Shown: positions 17,692-26,692 of the stretch, piece after piece
How the letters are laid out: each line of letters opens with the position of its first letter
Position numbering within the stretch: position 1 is the first letter of the stretch
The notes under the pieces: generated by a model
The model's input: only the letters and a program-made list of their open reading frames with translations
Told to the model about the DNA's origin: nothing
Databases searched by the model: none
Source of the DNA: Acidovorax sp.
GTDB lineage: Bacteria > Pseudomonadota > Gammaproteobacteria > Burkholderiales > Burkholderiaceae_C
DNA: 49,263 nucleotides
Direction: 5' to 3'
Assembly: GCF_022763525.1 (NCBI RefSeq)
Contig: NZ_JALEGG010000090.1
Location: 1-49,263, forward strand
Program-made: the position numbers and the translations under genes

Positions 17692-18753
17692 TTACAGCGC
17701 GGGGTCGCGCAGCTCCCAGCGAATCGCGTCGATGGCCTGCAACACCTCGGGCGTGAGTGTCGTGCCCCAGGCGGCCAAGTCTTCGTCGAGCTGTGCCAGC
17801 GAGGTCACGCCGATGATGGTGCTGGCCACCTGCCACTTGGTGTAGCAGAACGCCAGCGCCATCTGGGTGGGTGTCATGCCGTTGTCGCGGGCCAGCTGGT
17901 TGTAGCGGCGCGATGCGGCCAGCGCCTCGGGGCGACCCCAGCGCTGCTTGCGCACCGATTCGTAACTCGCGATGCGAGCGCCCTTGGGCGCTGACGGGCC
18001 GGTGATTCCGCTCTCATCGTACTTGCCGGTAAGCAGGCCGAAACCGAGGGGCGAATACGCCAGCAACGACACGTTCAGGCGATGACAGGTTTCATCCAGG
18101 CCGTTTTCCCACGTGCGGTTGATCAGGCAATAGGGGTTCTGCACCGTGGCTACGCGCGGCAGGCCGTGTTGCTCGGCCAGGCGCACGAACTCGTGCACGC
18201 CGTAAGGAGTTTCGTTCGAGAGGCCGATGTGGCGCACCTTGCCCGCCTTGACCAGCCCCGCCAGGGCTTCGAGCTGTTCGTGAATCGGGGTGGCGGAGGT
18301 CTCCTTGGCGGGGTCGTAGTACAGCGTGCCAAACGCGGGCACGTGGCGCTCGGGCCAGTGGATCTGGTAGAGGTCGATCACATCGGTCTGCAGACGGCGC
18401 AGGCTGCCTTCGCAAGAGGCAACGATGTCCGCGGCGGACATGCCCTTGTTCTCGCGCACCCACGGCATGCCGCGCGATGGGCCTGCCACCTTGGTGGCCA
18501 CCACCAGCTTCTGGCGGGCTCCAGGATTCTTGGCAAACCAGTTGCCGATGATGGTCTCGGTAGATCCGCAGGTCTCGGCTTTCGCTGGCACCGAGTACAT
18601 CTCCGCGGTGTCGATGAAGTTCACGCCGCGCTCCAGCGAACGGCTGAGGATGGCATGCGAATCGGCTTCATTGACCTGCTCACCGAAGGTCATGGTGCCA
18701 AGGCAAATGGGGGTAACGTGCAGGTCGCTGGTGCCGAGCTGGATTTTTTGCAT
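17692..18753 (-). CDS. tas: Aldo/keto reductase, Tas type
   Basis: A 353-residue NADP(H)-dependent aldo/keto reductase close in sequence to E. coli Tas. Conserved features are LGTMTFGEQVNEADSH at the N-terminus, the catalytic region NFIDTAEMYSVP (Asp/Tyr), VVATKVAGPSRGM (Lys), DLYQIHWPER (His), and the cofactor motifs GLSNETPYGV and NPYCLINRTWE. Members reduce aldehydes or ketones in the cytoplasm; the physiological substrate is unknown. It is divergent from the nei-like gene with an 80-base gap. The roughly 280 bases between it and the glycosidase start hold nothing I can identify. Confidence 0.88.
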   Translation of the reverse strand: MQKIQLGTSDLHVTPICLGTMTFGEQVNEADSHAILSRSLERGVNFIDTAEMYSVPAKAETCGSTETIIGNWFAKNPGARQKLVVATKVAGPSRGMPWVRENKGMSAADIVASCEGSLRRLQTDVIDLYQIHWPERHVPAFGTLYYDPAKETSATPIHEQLEALAGLVKAGKVRHIGLSNETPYGVHEFVRLAEQHGLPRVATVQNPYCLINRTWENGLDETCHRLNVSLLAYSPLGFGLLTGKYDESGITGPSAPKGARIASYESVRKQRWGRPEALAASRRYNQLARDNGMTPTQMALAFCYTKWQVASTIIGVTSLAQLDEDLAAWGTTLTPEVLQAIDAIRWELRDPAL

Positions 18754-18833
18754 AGGGTGGAAGATGGACTACAAGCAAGGAAGGGACTGCGCAGAATAAT
18801 GGATTTCGCCCCATTGCGCAGAGCCCCGCCCCC

Positions 18834-19631
18834 ATGCCCGAAGGCCCTTCCCTCGTCATCCTGCGTGAGCAGACCGCCGCCTTTGCGGGCCGCACGATCG
18901 CGCGGGTAGAAGGCAACACCTCCATCGACAAGAACCGGCTGGTGGGCCAGCGCATCGTGGCCCTGCGCACCTGGGGCAAGCACTTTCTGGTGGAGATGCC
19001 CACGTTCAGCCTGCGCATCCACTTCCTTCTTTTTGGCAGCTACCGCATCAACGAACGCAAGGACGCCGTGCCACGCCTGAGCCTGCAGTTCGATGGGGGT
19101 GATGAGATCAACGTCTATACATGCTCGGTCAAGTTCATCGAGGAGCCCCTGGACCAGGTCTACGACTGGCAGGCCGACGTGATGTCGGATGCCTGGAGCC
19201 CCGCGCTCGCGCTTCAGCGCTTGCGGGCAGCGCCGGGCACTCTGGTCTGTGACGCACTGCTCGACCAGAACGTGTTTGCGGGCGTGGGCAACATCATCAA
19301 GAACGAAGTGCTGTACCGCATCCGTGTGCATCCGCTGTCTGCCGTTGGCGCCCTGCCCGCGCCCAAGCTGCGCGAGCTGGTGCGCGAGGCGCGGCAGTAC
19401 AGCTTTGATTTTCTCGAATGGAAAAAAGCGTTTGTGCTCAAGCAGCATTGGCTGGCGCACCGACAATCCATCTGCCAGCGCTGCGATCTGCCGCTGACCA
19501 AGGCCACCTTCGGCCAAACGAAGCGCAAGGCGTACTTCTGCGCCCATTGCCAAAGTCTTTACGGGGACGAGGGCAGGCCGTGCGCAACGCCAAAGCGCCA
19601 GCGTGCAGCCAGCCTCAGGCCGCCGACGTGA
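18834..19631 (+). CDS. Fpg/Nei-family DNA glycosylase (endonuclease VIII-like)
   Basis: A 265-residue base-excision repair enzyme. The start MPEGPSLVI gives the catalytic Pro-Glu after Met removal that defines the family. A conserved lysine lies in the LRTWGKHFLVEM loop, LLDQNVFAGVGNIIKNEVLYR is the helix-two-turn-helix, and the C-terminal zinc finger is CQRCDLP...FCAHCQSLY. It removes oxidised bases from DNA and nicks the strand. Short N-terminus and the zinc finger fit the Nei2 subgroup more than Fpg. No operon partner is evident. Confidence 0.9.
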   Translation: MPEGPSLVILREQTAAFAGRTIARVEGNTSIDKNRLVGQRIVALRTWGKHFLVEMPTFSLRIHFLLFGSYRINERKDAVPRLSLQFDGGDEINVYTCSVKFIEEPLDQVYDWQADVMSDAWSPALALQRLRAAPGTLVCDALLDQNVFAGVGNIIKNEVLYRIRVHPLSAVGALPAPKLRELVREARQYSFDFLEWKKAFVLKQHWLAHRQSICQRCDLPLTKATFGQTKRKAYFCAHCQSLYGDEGRPCATPKRQRAASLRPPT

Positions 19632-19719
19632 AACGCACCTTATGCACCCATCCGCGGAGTGCCTGGCTTTGTCCCTGCCTTGACTGACGGGGCGGTCGAG
19701 GCTGCTGAATAATTGCCGC

Positions 19720-20640
19720 ATGTACCAACCGCAGCGCGCCTTCCGCACCGAATTCGTCCGTATCCGCACCCTGAACTACCACGTTCGCCTTTGGGGCGAA
19801 GGCTCGCCAGGCACGCCGCCTCTGGTGCTGGCCCACGGGTGGATGGATGTAGGAGCTTCCTATCAATTCATGGTGGACGCCTTCAACGAGGCATTTGCGC
19901 GAGGCCGGCAAATCATTGCGCCGGACTGGCGGGGGTTCGGCCTCTCCTCCCTGTCGGCGCCTTGCGACCACTATCAGTTTGCAGACTACCTGGCCGACCT
20001 GGACCAGTTGCTGGACCACTATGCGGGCAGCACGCCCGTGGACCTGGTAGGCCACAGCATGGGCGGCAACGTGGCCATGATGTATGCCGGCGTGCGCCCG
20101 GAGCGCATCCGGCGGCTGGTCAACCTGGAAGGCTTCGGCCTGCCCGCCACCCGCCCCTCGCAAGCACCGCGCCGCTACGCCCAGTGGATTGACGAGATCC
20201 GCAAGCTCGAGCGAGGGGAAATGGCCCTGAAGGCCTACAGCGATTCGACCGGCGTGGCCCAGCGCCTGATGAAAACCAACCGCCGCCTCACCGAAGACAA
20301 GGCCCAGTGGCTTGCACAGCATTGGGCCCATCCCAACGCGCAAGGCCAGTGGGAGATTCTCGGCGATCCCGCCCACAAGATCACCAGCGCCCAGCTGTTT
20401 CGCGTGGACGAAGCCCTGGCGTTGTACGAAGCCATCACCGCCCCCGTGCTGGCGGTGGAAGCCAGCGACGACAGCTTGGGCCAATGGTGGGCGGGCAAGT
20501 ACGCGCTGGATGAGTACCACCAGCGGCTGACCCACGTGCGCGACTGCCGCATCGCTGTAGTGCAGGACGCAGGGCACATGCTGCACCATGACCAGCCCGT
20601 GCAGTTGGCGCAGCTGATCGAGCGGTTTTTGGCCGCGTAG
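19720..20640 (+). CDS. Alpha/beta hydrolase
   Basis: A 306-residue alpha/beta-hydrolase-fold protein. The oxyanion segment is LAHGWMDVGAS, the nucleophile elbow GHSMGGNVAM, the acid residue likely in LAVEASDD and the histidine in QDAGHMLHHDQP. There is no signal peptide. Substrate is unknown; family members hydrolyse esters, lactones or C-C bonds. It begins 88 bases after the glycosylase stop and is followed by a degenerate palindromic repeat. Confidence 0.85.
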   Translation: MYQPQRAFRTEFVRIRTLNYHVRLWGEGSPGTPPLVLAHGWMDVGASYQFMVDAFNEAFARGRQIIAPDWRGFGLSSLSAPCDHYQFADYLADLDQLLDHYAGSTPVDLVGHSMGGNVAMMYAGVRPERIRRLVNLEGFGLPATRPSQAPRRYAQWIDEIRKLERGEMALKAYSDSTGVAQRLMKTNRRLTEDKAQWLAQHWAHPNAQGQWEILGDPAHKITSAQLFRVDEALALYEAITAPVLAVEASDDSLGQWWAGKYALDEYHQRLTHVRDCRIAVVQDAGHMLHHDQPVQLAQLIERFLAA

Positions 20641-20652
20641 CCCCAGAACTTA

Positions 20653-20712
20653 GTAAAAATCGGCCGTCGCGCTTGTCCATCCAGCGACAGAAGCTACCAA
20701 ATTTATAGCACT
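20653..20712. repeat. Dispersed palindromic repeat, degenerate copy 2
   Basis: GTCGCGCTTGTCC...AGCGACAGAAGCTACCAAATTTATAGC retains the outline of the family (GCGCTTGTCC loop, AGAAGCTA right arm, AAATTTATAGC tail) but the stem has decayed. It lies between the alpha/beta hydrolase and prfB. Confidence 0.5.
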
Positions 20713-20832
20713 CTGCTCCGCGCGGGCTGGCGCGGGCGTACCAACGGTTCCCGCTGGGGGCATTGCCGGGACGAATCGGCATCCCATGAGAAAATCGTGG
20801 GTTACTCCACAGAACACACAGGACAGAACACC

Positions 20833-21937
20833 ATGGACGCAGAACGCATCAACCTCATTGGCACGACCCTCGAAGACCTGGCTCAGCGCACGCAAGAGTT
20901 ACGGAGGTATCTTTGACTTCGATGCCAAATTCGAACGCCTGCGCACGGTAAACGCATCGCTGGAAGACCCGGCGGTCTGGAACGACCCGAAAAAGGCCCA
21001 GGAACTGGGCAAGGAACAGAAATCGCTCTCCAGCGTGGTTGTCACGCTGGACAAGCTCACGCGCGAGCTGGCCGACAACGCCGAGCTGTACGAGATGAGC
21101 AAGGAGGAAGGCGACGAAGCCGGCCTGCTCACCATCGAGGCCGAAACCGCCAAGCTGCGCCCGCTGATCGAAGAGCTGGAATTCCGCCGCATGTTCAGTA
21201 ATGAGGCCGACCCGCTGAATTGCTTCGTGGACATCCAGGCCGGCGCGGGCGGCACCGAGGCCTGCGACTGGGCCGGCATGCTGCTGCGCCAGTACCTCAA
21301 GTACGCTGAACGCAAGGGCTTCAAGGCTACGGTTGAGGATGAAACCCCCGGCGACGTGGCCGGCATCAAGAGCGCCACCATCAAGATCGAAGGCGAATAC
21401 GCCTACGGCCTGCTGCGCACCGAAACCGGTGTGCACCGCCTGGTGCGCAAGAGCCCGTTTGACAGCTCGGGGGGACGCCACACCTCGTTCGCGTCGCTGT
21501 TCGTATACCCTGAGATCGACGACTCGATCGAGATCAACATCAACCCGGCCGACGTGCGCACCGACACCTTCCGCGCCTCCGGCGCGGGCGGCCAGCACAT
21601 CAACAAGACCGACTCGGCCGTGCGCCTCACGCACATCCCCACTGGCATCGTGGTGCAGTGCCAGGACGGCCGCAGCCAGCACAGCAACCGCGACGTGGCA
21701 TGGCAGCGCCTGCGCAGCCGCCTGTATGACTACGAACTGCGTAAGCGCCAGGAAGAGCAGCAGAAACTGGAAGACACCAAGACCGACGTGGGCTGGGGCC
21801 ACCAGATCCGCTCGTACGTGCTGGACAACAGCCGCATCAAGGACCTGCGCACCAACGTCGAAGTCTCGGCCACGCAAAAGGTGCTGGACGGCGACCTGGA
21901 CGTGTTCATCGAAGCCTCGCTCAAGCAGGGCGTGTAA
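20833..21937 (+). CDS. prfB: Peptide chain release factor 2, programmed +1 frameshift
   Basis: RF2 is encoded as 20833-20913 joined to 20915-21937 (367 residues). Frame 0 starts at MDAERINL and meets TGA at 20914 within GGAGGTATCTTTGAC, the conserved slippery site with an upstream Shine-Dalgarno-like element; a +1 slip on CTT continues as DFDAKFERL. The ORF track start at 20786 is therefore artificial. The RF2 tripeptide is seen in KSPFDSSG and the catalytic GGQ in RASGAGGQH, with Ala rather than the Thr of E. coli K-12 before Ser. RF2 reads UAA and UGA and hydrolyses peptidyl-tRNA; the frameshift makes RF2 level self-regulating. Confidence 0.97.
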
Positions 21938-21940
21938 CCG

Positions 21941-22624
21941 ATGACGGCCCGCACCGACGCCATCATCTTCGACATGGATGGCACCATGATCGATTCCATG
22001 CCTTGGCACGCGCGTGCATGGGTCGAGTTTGCACGCCGCCACGGCATGGACATCGACGTGCCCGACCTCATGGCCCGCACCACGGGCAAGAACGGCACCG
22101 AATGCATCGTGGAGCTGCTGGGCCGCCCTGTTTCGCAGGACGAGGCCGACGCGCTCACGCATGAGAAGGAAACCATCTACCGTGAGCTGTTCGCCCCCCG
22201 CTTCGCCGAGGTGGCGGGCTTTCGGCAGTTTGCAGCGCAGGTGCATTCGCGCGGGTTGAAGGTGGCAGTAGGCACGGCGGGCGACATCGGCAACGTGGAG
22301 TTTGCGCTGGGCCACCTGGCCCTGACACCCGCACCGCTGGCCATCGTACGCGGCGACGAGGGACTGCCCGGCAAGCCGCAGCCCGCCATCTTCCTTGAAG
22401 CCGCGCGCCGTGTCGCGGCCGACCCGGCCCATTGCATCGTTTTTGAAGACGCCCCCTTTGGCATTGAGGCCGCCCGCCGCGCGGGCATGCGCGCCGTGGC
22501 CATCTGCAGCACCCACACACCCGAGCAATTGGCCGGGCCGCATGTGCTTGCCGCCGTGCGCGACTACACCGAACTCATGAACACCGACTTTCTGGAGAGC
22601 ATCCATGTTGCAGCAACTGCATAG
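21941..22624 (+). CDS. HAD-superfamily hydrolase, beta-phosphoglucomutase-like
   Basis: A 227-residue HAD subfamily IA phosphatase/phosphomutase. Motif I is FDMDGTMIDS, motif II is VAVGTAGD, motif III lysine lies in GLPGKPQPAIF, and motif IV is CIVFEDAPFGIEAARRAG. The alpha-helical cap follows motif I, as in beta-phosphoglucomutase and small sugar-phosphate phosphatases. Substrate is not determinable. It starts 3 bases after prfB and overlaps pepN by 20 bases, so these three genes likely form one transcription unit. Confidence 0.88.
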   Translation: MTARTDAIIFDMDGTMIDSMPWHARAWVEFARRHGMDIDVPDLMARTTGKNGTECIVELLGRPVSQDEADALTHEKETIYRELFAPRFAEVAGFRQFAAQVHSRGLKVAVGTAGDIGNVEFALGHLALTPAPLAIVRGDEGLPGKPQPAIFLEAARRVAADPAHCIVFEDAPFGIEAARRAGMRAVAICSTHTPEQLAGPHVLAAVRDYTELMNTDFLESIHVAATA

Positions 22625-25364
22625 CGCAGACGGCAGTGCCGACGGCGCAGGCCAGCCCATCGCCATCCGCCGCGAGGACTACACGGCCCCGGCCTACTGG
22701 ATCGACAGTGTCGAGCTCACCTTCGACCTGGACCCCGCCAAGACCCGCGTGCTCAACCGCATGTCCCTGCGCCGCAACCCCGATGTGGCCGCGCAGCCGC
22801 TCAAGCTCGATGGCGATGAATTGAACCTGGCGCGCGTACTGGTCAACGGCCAGGGCACTTCGTTCAAGATGGAAGGCTCCCGCCTGGTTCTGGAGAACCT
22901 GCCCGAAGGACCCGAGCCCTTTGCACTGGAGATCTTCACCACCTGCTGCCCCGCCAAGAACACGCAGCTCATGGGCCTGTACGTGAGCCAGGGCACGTTT
23001 TTCACGCAATGCGAGGCCGAGGGCTTCCGCCGCATCACCTACTTCCTGGACCGTCCCGATGTGATGGCCAGCTACACCGTCTTGCTGCGCGCCGACAAGG
23101 CGCAGTACCCCGTGCTGCTTTCCAACGGCAACCTGGTAGACAGCGGCGAGCTCGAAGACGGGCGCCATTTCGCCAAATGGGTCGATCCGCACAAGAAGCC
23201 GTGCTACCTCTTCGCCCTGGTGGCCGGCAAGCTGGTGGCGCGCGAACAGAAGATCCGCACCCGCGCTGGCACCGACCATCTGCTGCAGGTCTATGTGCGC
23301 CCTGGCGACTTGGGCAAGACCGAGCACGCGATGAACTCGCTGATGGCCAGCATTGCGTGGGACGAGGCCCGCTTTGGCCTACCGCTTGATCTGGAGCGCT
23401 TCATGATCGTCGCCACCAGCGACTTCAACATGGGCGCGATGGAAAACAAGGGCCTGAACATCTTCAACACGAAGTACGTGCTGGCCAGCGAAGCCACTGC
23501 CACAGACACTGACTTCGCCAATATCGAAAGCGTGGTGGGCCACGAGTACTTCCACAACTGGACAGGCAACCGCGTGACCTGCCGCGACTGGTTCCAGCTG
23601 AGCCTGAAGGAAGGCCTCACCGTTTTCCGCGACCAGGAATTCAGCATGGACCTGGCGGGCAGCCCCTCGGCCCGCGCCGTCAAGCGCATCGAGGATGTGC
23701 GCGTGCTGCGCACCGCCCAGTTCCCGGAAGACGCCGGCCCCATGGCCCACCCGGTGCGGCCGGATAGCTACGTCGAGATCAACAACTTCTACACCGTCAC
23801 CATCTACGAAAAGGGTGCCGAGGTGGTGCGCATGCAGCACAACCTGGTGGGCCGCGAAGGGTTCGCCAAGGGCATGAAGCTGTACTTCGAGCGCCACGAC
23901 GGCCAGGCCGTGACCTGTGACGACTTCGTGCAGGCCATTGCCGACGCCAACCCCGCAAGCCCCTTGGCGCAGCACCTGCAGCAGTTCAAGCGCTGGTACA
24001 GCCAGGCTGGCACACCCCGCGTGCGCGCCACGGGCCGCTACGACGCCGCCACGCGGTGCTATGCGCTCACGCTGACCCAAAGCTGCGCCTCCACGCCCGG
24101 CCAGAGCGAGAAGCTGCCTTTTGTCATCCCGGTGGACCTGGGCCTGATCGACGCCACCACCGGAGCGGCCCTGCCCCTGCAGCTGTCGGGCGAAGGCTCT
24201 GCGGACGGTGCCGCCGCGCCCACCTCGCGCGTGGTCGTGCTCACCGAGGCATCGCAGACGCTGACCTTCACCAACCTGGACGCCGAACCCGTGCCCTCGC
24301 TGCTGCGGGGTTTCAGCGCCCCCGTGGTGCTGGACATCGACTACACCGACGACCAGTTGCTGACCTTGCTGGCCCACGACGCGGACGCCTTCAACCGCTG
24401 GGAAGCCGGCCAGCGTCTCGCTCTTCGGATTGCTATCGATAAGATAGCTGGAAGCGCTCAACAGACAAGCGCTGGCAGCCATTTTGACGACCACATCCTG
24501 CCCAGCGGCTTTGTCGACGCCATGCGGGCCGTGCTGCGCAACCCGGCGCTGGACGCAGCCTTCAAGGAACTGGTGCTCACGCTCCCCTCCGAAACCTACA
24601 TTGCCGAGCAGCTGGACGTGGTGGATCCCCAGCGCATCCACACCGTGCGCGAAGCCATGCGCGAGCAACTTGCGCTGGCGCTGCAGGCTGACTGGGAATG
24701 GGCCTGGGAACAACACCAGGACACGGGCGGCTACAGCCCCGATCCGATTTCGTCTGGCCGCCGTGCGCTCAGCGGCCTGGCACTGCACATGCTGTGCATC
24801 GCTGCCCAGAAAGCGGGGGACGCAGTCTGGCCCGGCAAGGCCTACCAGCGTTTCAAGGACGCCGCCAACATGACCGACCGCTTCAACGCGCTCTCGGCCC
24901 TGGTGGTCAGCGGCAGCCCACTAGCCGCCCCCGCCCTCGCCCGCTTCCACGCGCTGTTCAAGGACGAACCCCTGGTCATCGACAAATGGTTTGCCCTGCA
25001 GGCCGGCGCGCCCGACCGGGGCGGCAATGTGCTGCCTGCGGTGCGCCAGCTCCTGCAGCACCCCGACTTCAGCCTCAAGAATCCCAACCGCGCACGCAGC
25101 GTGATCTTCAGCTACTGCAGCGGCAACCCCGGCGCCTTCCACCGAGCCGACGCCGCAGGGTATGTGTTCTGGAGCGATCGCGTGGCAGAGCTGGACGCCA
25201 TCAACCCGCAGGTGGCCGCTCGCCTGGCGCGCGCGCTGGACCGCTGGAAGAAGCTGGCCGAACCCTGGCGCACGTCCGCGCGCGAGGCCATCGCCCGCAT
25301 CGCCGCCCGCCCCACTCTCTCCAACGACGTGCGCGAGGTTGTCACCCGCGCGCTGGCCGACTGA
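22605..25364 (+). CDS. pepN: Aminopeptidase N (M1 metallopeptidase)
   Basis: A 919-residue M1 aminopeptidase; E. coli PepN is about 870. The exopeptidase motif GAMENKGL and zinc motif HEYFHNWTG with the downstream Glu in [13 protein letters not shown] are intact. It removes N-terminal residues from peptides in the cytoplasm. The start ATG at 22605 lies inside the HAD gene. Oddly, residues about 608-629 ([15 protein letters not shown]...) are encoded by a full copy of the dispersed palindromic repeat, inserted in frame in a linker before the C-terminal helical domain, which probably adds a tolerated surface segment. fbp starts 22 bases after the stop. Confidence 0.96.
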   Translation: MLQQLHSADGSADGAGQPIAIRREDYTAPAYWIDSVELTFDLDPAKTRVLNRMSLRRNPDVAAQPLKLDGDELNLARVLVNGQGTSFKMEGSRLVLENLPEGPEPFALEIFTTCCPAKNTQLMGLYVSQGTFFTQCEAEGFRRITYFLDRPDVMASYTVLLRADKAQYPVLLSNGNLVDSGELEDGRHFAKWVDPHKKPCYLFALVAGKLVAREQKIRTRAGTDHLLQVYVRPGDLGKTEHAMNSLMASIAWDEARFGLPLDLERFMIVATSDFNMGAMENKGLNIFNTKYVLASEATATDTDFANIESVVGHEYFHNWTGNRVTCRDWFQLSLKEGLTVFRDQEFSMDLAGSPSARAVKRIEDVRVLRTAQFPEDAGPMAHPVRPDSYVEINNFYTVTIYEKGAEVVRMQHNLVGREGFAKGMKLYFERHDGQAVTCDDFVQAIADANPASPLAQHLQQFKRWYSQAGTPRVRATGRYDAATRCYALTLTQSCASTPGQSEKLPFVIPVDLGLIDATTGAALPLQLSGEGSADGAAAPTSRVVVLTEASQTLTFTNLDAEPVPSLLRGFSAPVVLDIDYTDDQLLTLLAHDADAFNRWEAGQRLALRIAIDKIAGSAQQTSAGSHFDDHILPSGFVDAMRAVLRNPALDAAFKELVLTLPSETYIAEQLDVVDPQRIHTVREAMREQLALALQADWEWAWEQHQDTGGYSPDPISSGRRALSGLALHMLCIAAQKAGDAVWPGKAYQRFKDAANMTDRFNALSALVVSGSPLAAPALARFHALFKDEPLVIDKWFALQAGAPDRGGNVLPAVRQLLQHPDFSLKNPNRARSVIFSYCSGNPGAFHRADAAGYVFWSDRVAELDAINPQVAARLARALDRWKKLAEPWRTSAREAIARIAARPTLSNDVREVVTRALAD
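24424..24487. repeat. Dispersed palindromic repeat, copy 3, inside pepN
   Basis: TGCTATCGATAAGATAGCTGGAAGCGCTC...CAAGCGCTGGCAGCCATTTT carries both arms of the repeat within the pepN coding frame without introducing a stop codon. Its sequence is more AT-rich than the surrounding pepN codons. Confidence 0.75.
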
Positions 25365-25386
25365 TTTTCACGAAAGAGATCCATCC

Positions 25387-26394
25387 ATGACGAAGCGCAT
25401 CAGCCTCACCCGCTACCTCGTTGAGCAACAACGGGTGGACGGCCTCATCCCCTCGCAGCTGCGCCTGCTGCTCGAAGTGGTGGCCCGTGCCTGCAAGAGC
25501 ATCAGCCATGCCGTGAACAAGGGCGCCCTGGGCGGCGTGCTGGGCGCTGCAGGCAGCGAGAACGTGCAGGGCGAAATCCAGAAGAAGCTGGACATCATCG
25601 CCAACGAGGTGCTGATTGAAGCCAACGAATGGGGCGGCCACCTTGCGGCCATGGCGTCCGAGGAAATGGACGGCATCTACCTCGTCCCCAACCGTTACCC
25701 GCAGGGCGAGTACCTGCTGCTGTTCGACCCCCTGGACGGCTCCTCCAACATCGATGTCAACGTCAGCATCGGCACCATCTTCAGCGTGCTCAAGAAGCCC
25801 GACGACGACCGCGGCGTGGAGGCCGGCGACTTCTTGCAGCCCGGCACCGCGCAGGTGGCAGCAGGCTACTGCATCTACGGCCCGCAGACCACGCTGGTGC
25901 TGACCGTGGGCGACGGCGTGGCCATGTTCACGCTCGACCGCGAGCAAGGCTCCTTCGTGCTGACCGAGGAGAACGTGCGCATTCCCGAAGACACCAAGGA
26001 ATTCGCCATCAACATGAGCAACATGCGCCACTGGGATGCCCCTGTGAAGCGCTACATCGACGAATGCCTGCAAGGCACGGAAGGCCCGCGCGGCAAAGAC
26101 TTCAACATGCGCTGGATCGCCAGCATGGTGGCCGACGTGCACCGCATCCTGACCCGCGGCGGCATCTTCATGTACCCCTGGGACAAGCGCGAACCCAACA
26201 AGCCCGGCAAACTGCGCCTGATGTACGAAGCCAACCCCATGGGCTGGCTGGTGGAGCAAGCCGGCGGCGCTGCTACCAACGGCAAGCAACGCATCCTGGA
26301 GATCCAGCCCACCCAGTTGCACGAACGCGTGAGCGTCATCCTGGGCTCAAAAAATGAAGTAGAGCGCGTGACGAGCTATCATTCCGCGCTATAA
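25387..26394 (+). CDS. fbp: Fructose-1,6-bisphosphatase, class I
   Basis: A 335-residue class I FBPase from the ATG at 25387 ([11 protein letters not shown]); the track ORF from 25162 is read-through. Metal and substrate motifs are [21 protein letters not shown], the acidic region EEMDGIY, and [13 protein letters not shown] and [11 protein letters not shown] near the C-terminus. It hydrolyses fructose 1,6-bisphosphate to fructose 6-phosphate in gluconeogenesis. It follows pepN closely, and tRNA-Thr lies 12 bases downstream. Confidence 0.96.
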   Translation: MTKRISLTRYLVEQQRVDGLIPSQLRLLLEVVARACKSISHAVNKGALGGVLGAAGSENVQGEIQKKLDIIANEVLIEANEWGGHLAAMASEEMDGIYLVPNRYPQGEYLLLFDPLDGSSNIDVNVSIGTIFSVLKKPDDDRGVEAGDFLQPGTAQVAAGYCIYGPQTTLVLTVGDGVAMFTLDREQGSFVLTEENVRIPEDTKEFAINMSNMRHWDAPVKRYIDECLQGTEGPRGKDFNMRWIASMVADVHRILTRGGIFMYPWDKREPNKPGKLRLMYEANPMGWLVEQAGGAATNGKQRILEIQPTQLHERVSVILGSKNEVERVTSYHSAL

Positions 26395-26406
26395 TTTGAG
26401 GCTTAC

Positions 26407-26482
26407 GCCGGTGTAGCTCAGTCGGTAGAGCAGCTCATTCGTAATGAGAAGGTCGGGTGTTCGATTCATCTCTCCGGCACCA
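26407..26482 (+). tRNA. tRNA-Thr (anticodon CGT)
   Basis: A 76-base cloverleaf ending in encoded CCA. The anticodon loop is TTCGTAA with anticodon CGT (reads ACG). D-arm (GTAGCTCAGTCGGTAGAGC) and T-loop (TTCGATT) are standard, and it resembles E. coli thrW. The acceptor stem GCCGGTG/CTCCGGC has a T-T mismatch at the sixth pair, and the anticodon stem may have a G-A first pair. Confidence 0.95.
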
Positions 26483-26488
26483 AATGAA

Positions 26489-26520
26489 AAGCCCTGATTC
26501 GCAAGAGTCAGGGCTTTTTT
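26489..26520 (+). terminator. Rho-independent terminator after tRNA-Thr
   Basis: AAGCCCTGA/TCAGGGCTT stem with a 10-base loop followed by a run of six or more T residues, directly after the tRNA. The roughly 170 bases beyond it, up to 26692, contain no credible gene. Confidence 0.9.
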
Positions 26521-26692
26521 CATGGCCAGCGCACGGGTGCTTGCCCCCCTCTCTTCCATGGCCTTGAGAGGCGGCATTTCACCAGTTCCACAACAATTGG
26601 CGGAGTGTCTTGTCTGTGCGCCATCAGGACGTGCCTGTGCCAAGCCCTCAGCGCCATTGCGGTGCACACCTTCTGGCCATCAGTCGCAGAAC

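Noticed and set aside
20786-21937. Track ORF for prfB starting at 20786
   Set aside because: The upstream part is not RF2-like; the real gene begins in another frame at 20833 and uses the +1 frameshift at CTTTGA.
26366-26396. GCTATCATT...GCGCTATAA near the end of fbp as another palindromic repeat copy
   Set aside because: Only a short part resembles the repeat; the sequence is fully explained as the fbp C-terminus and stop, with no second arm.
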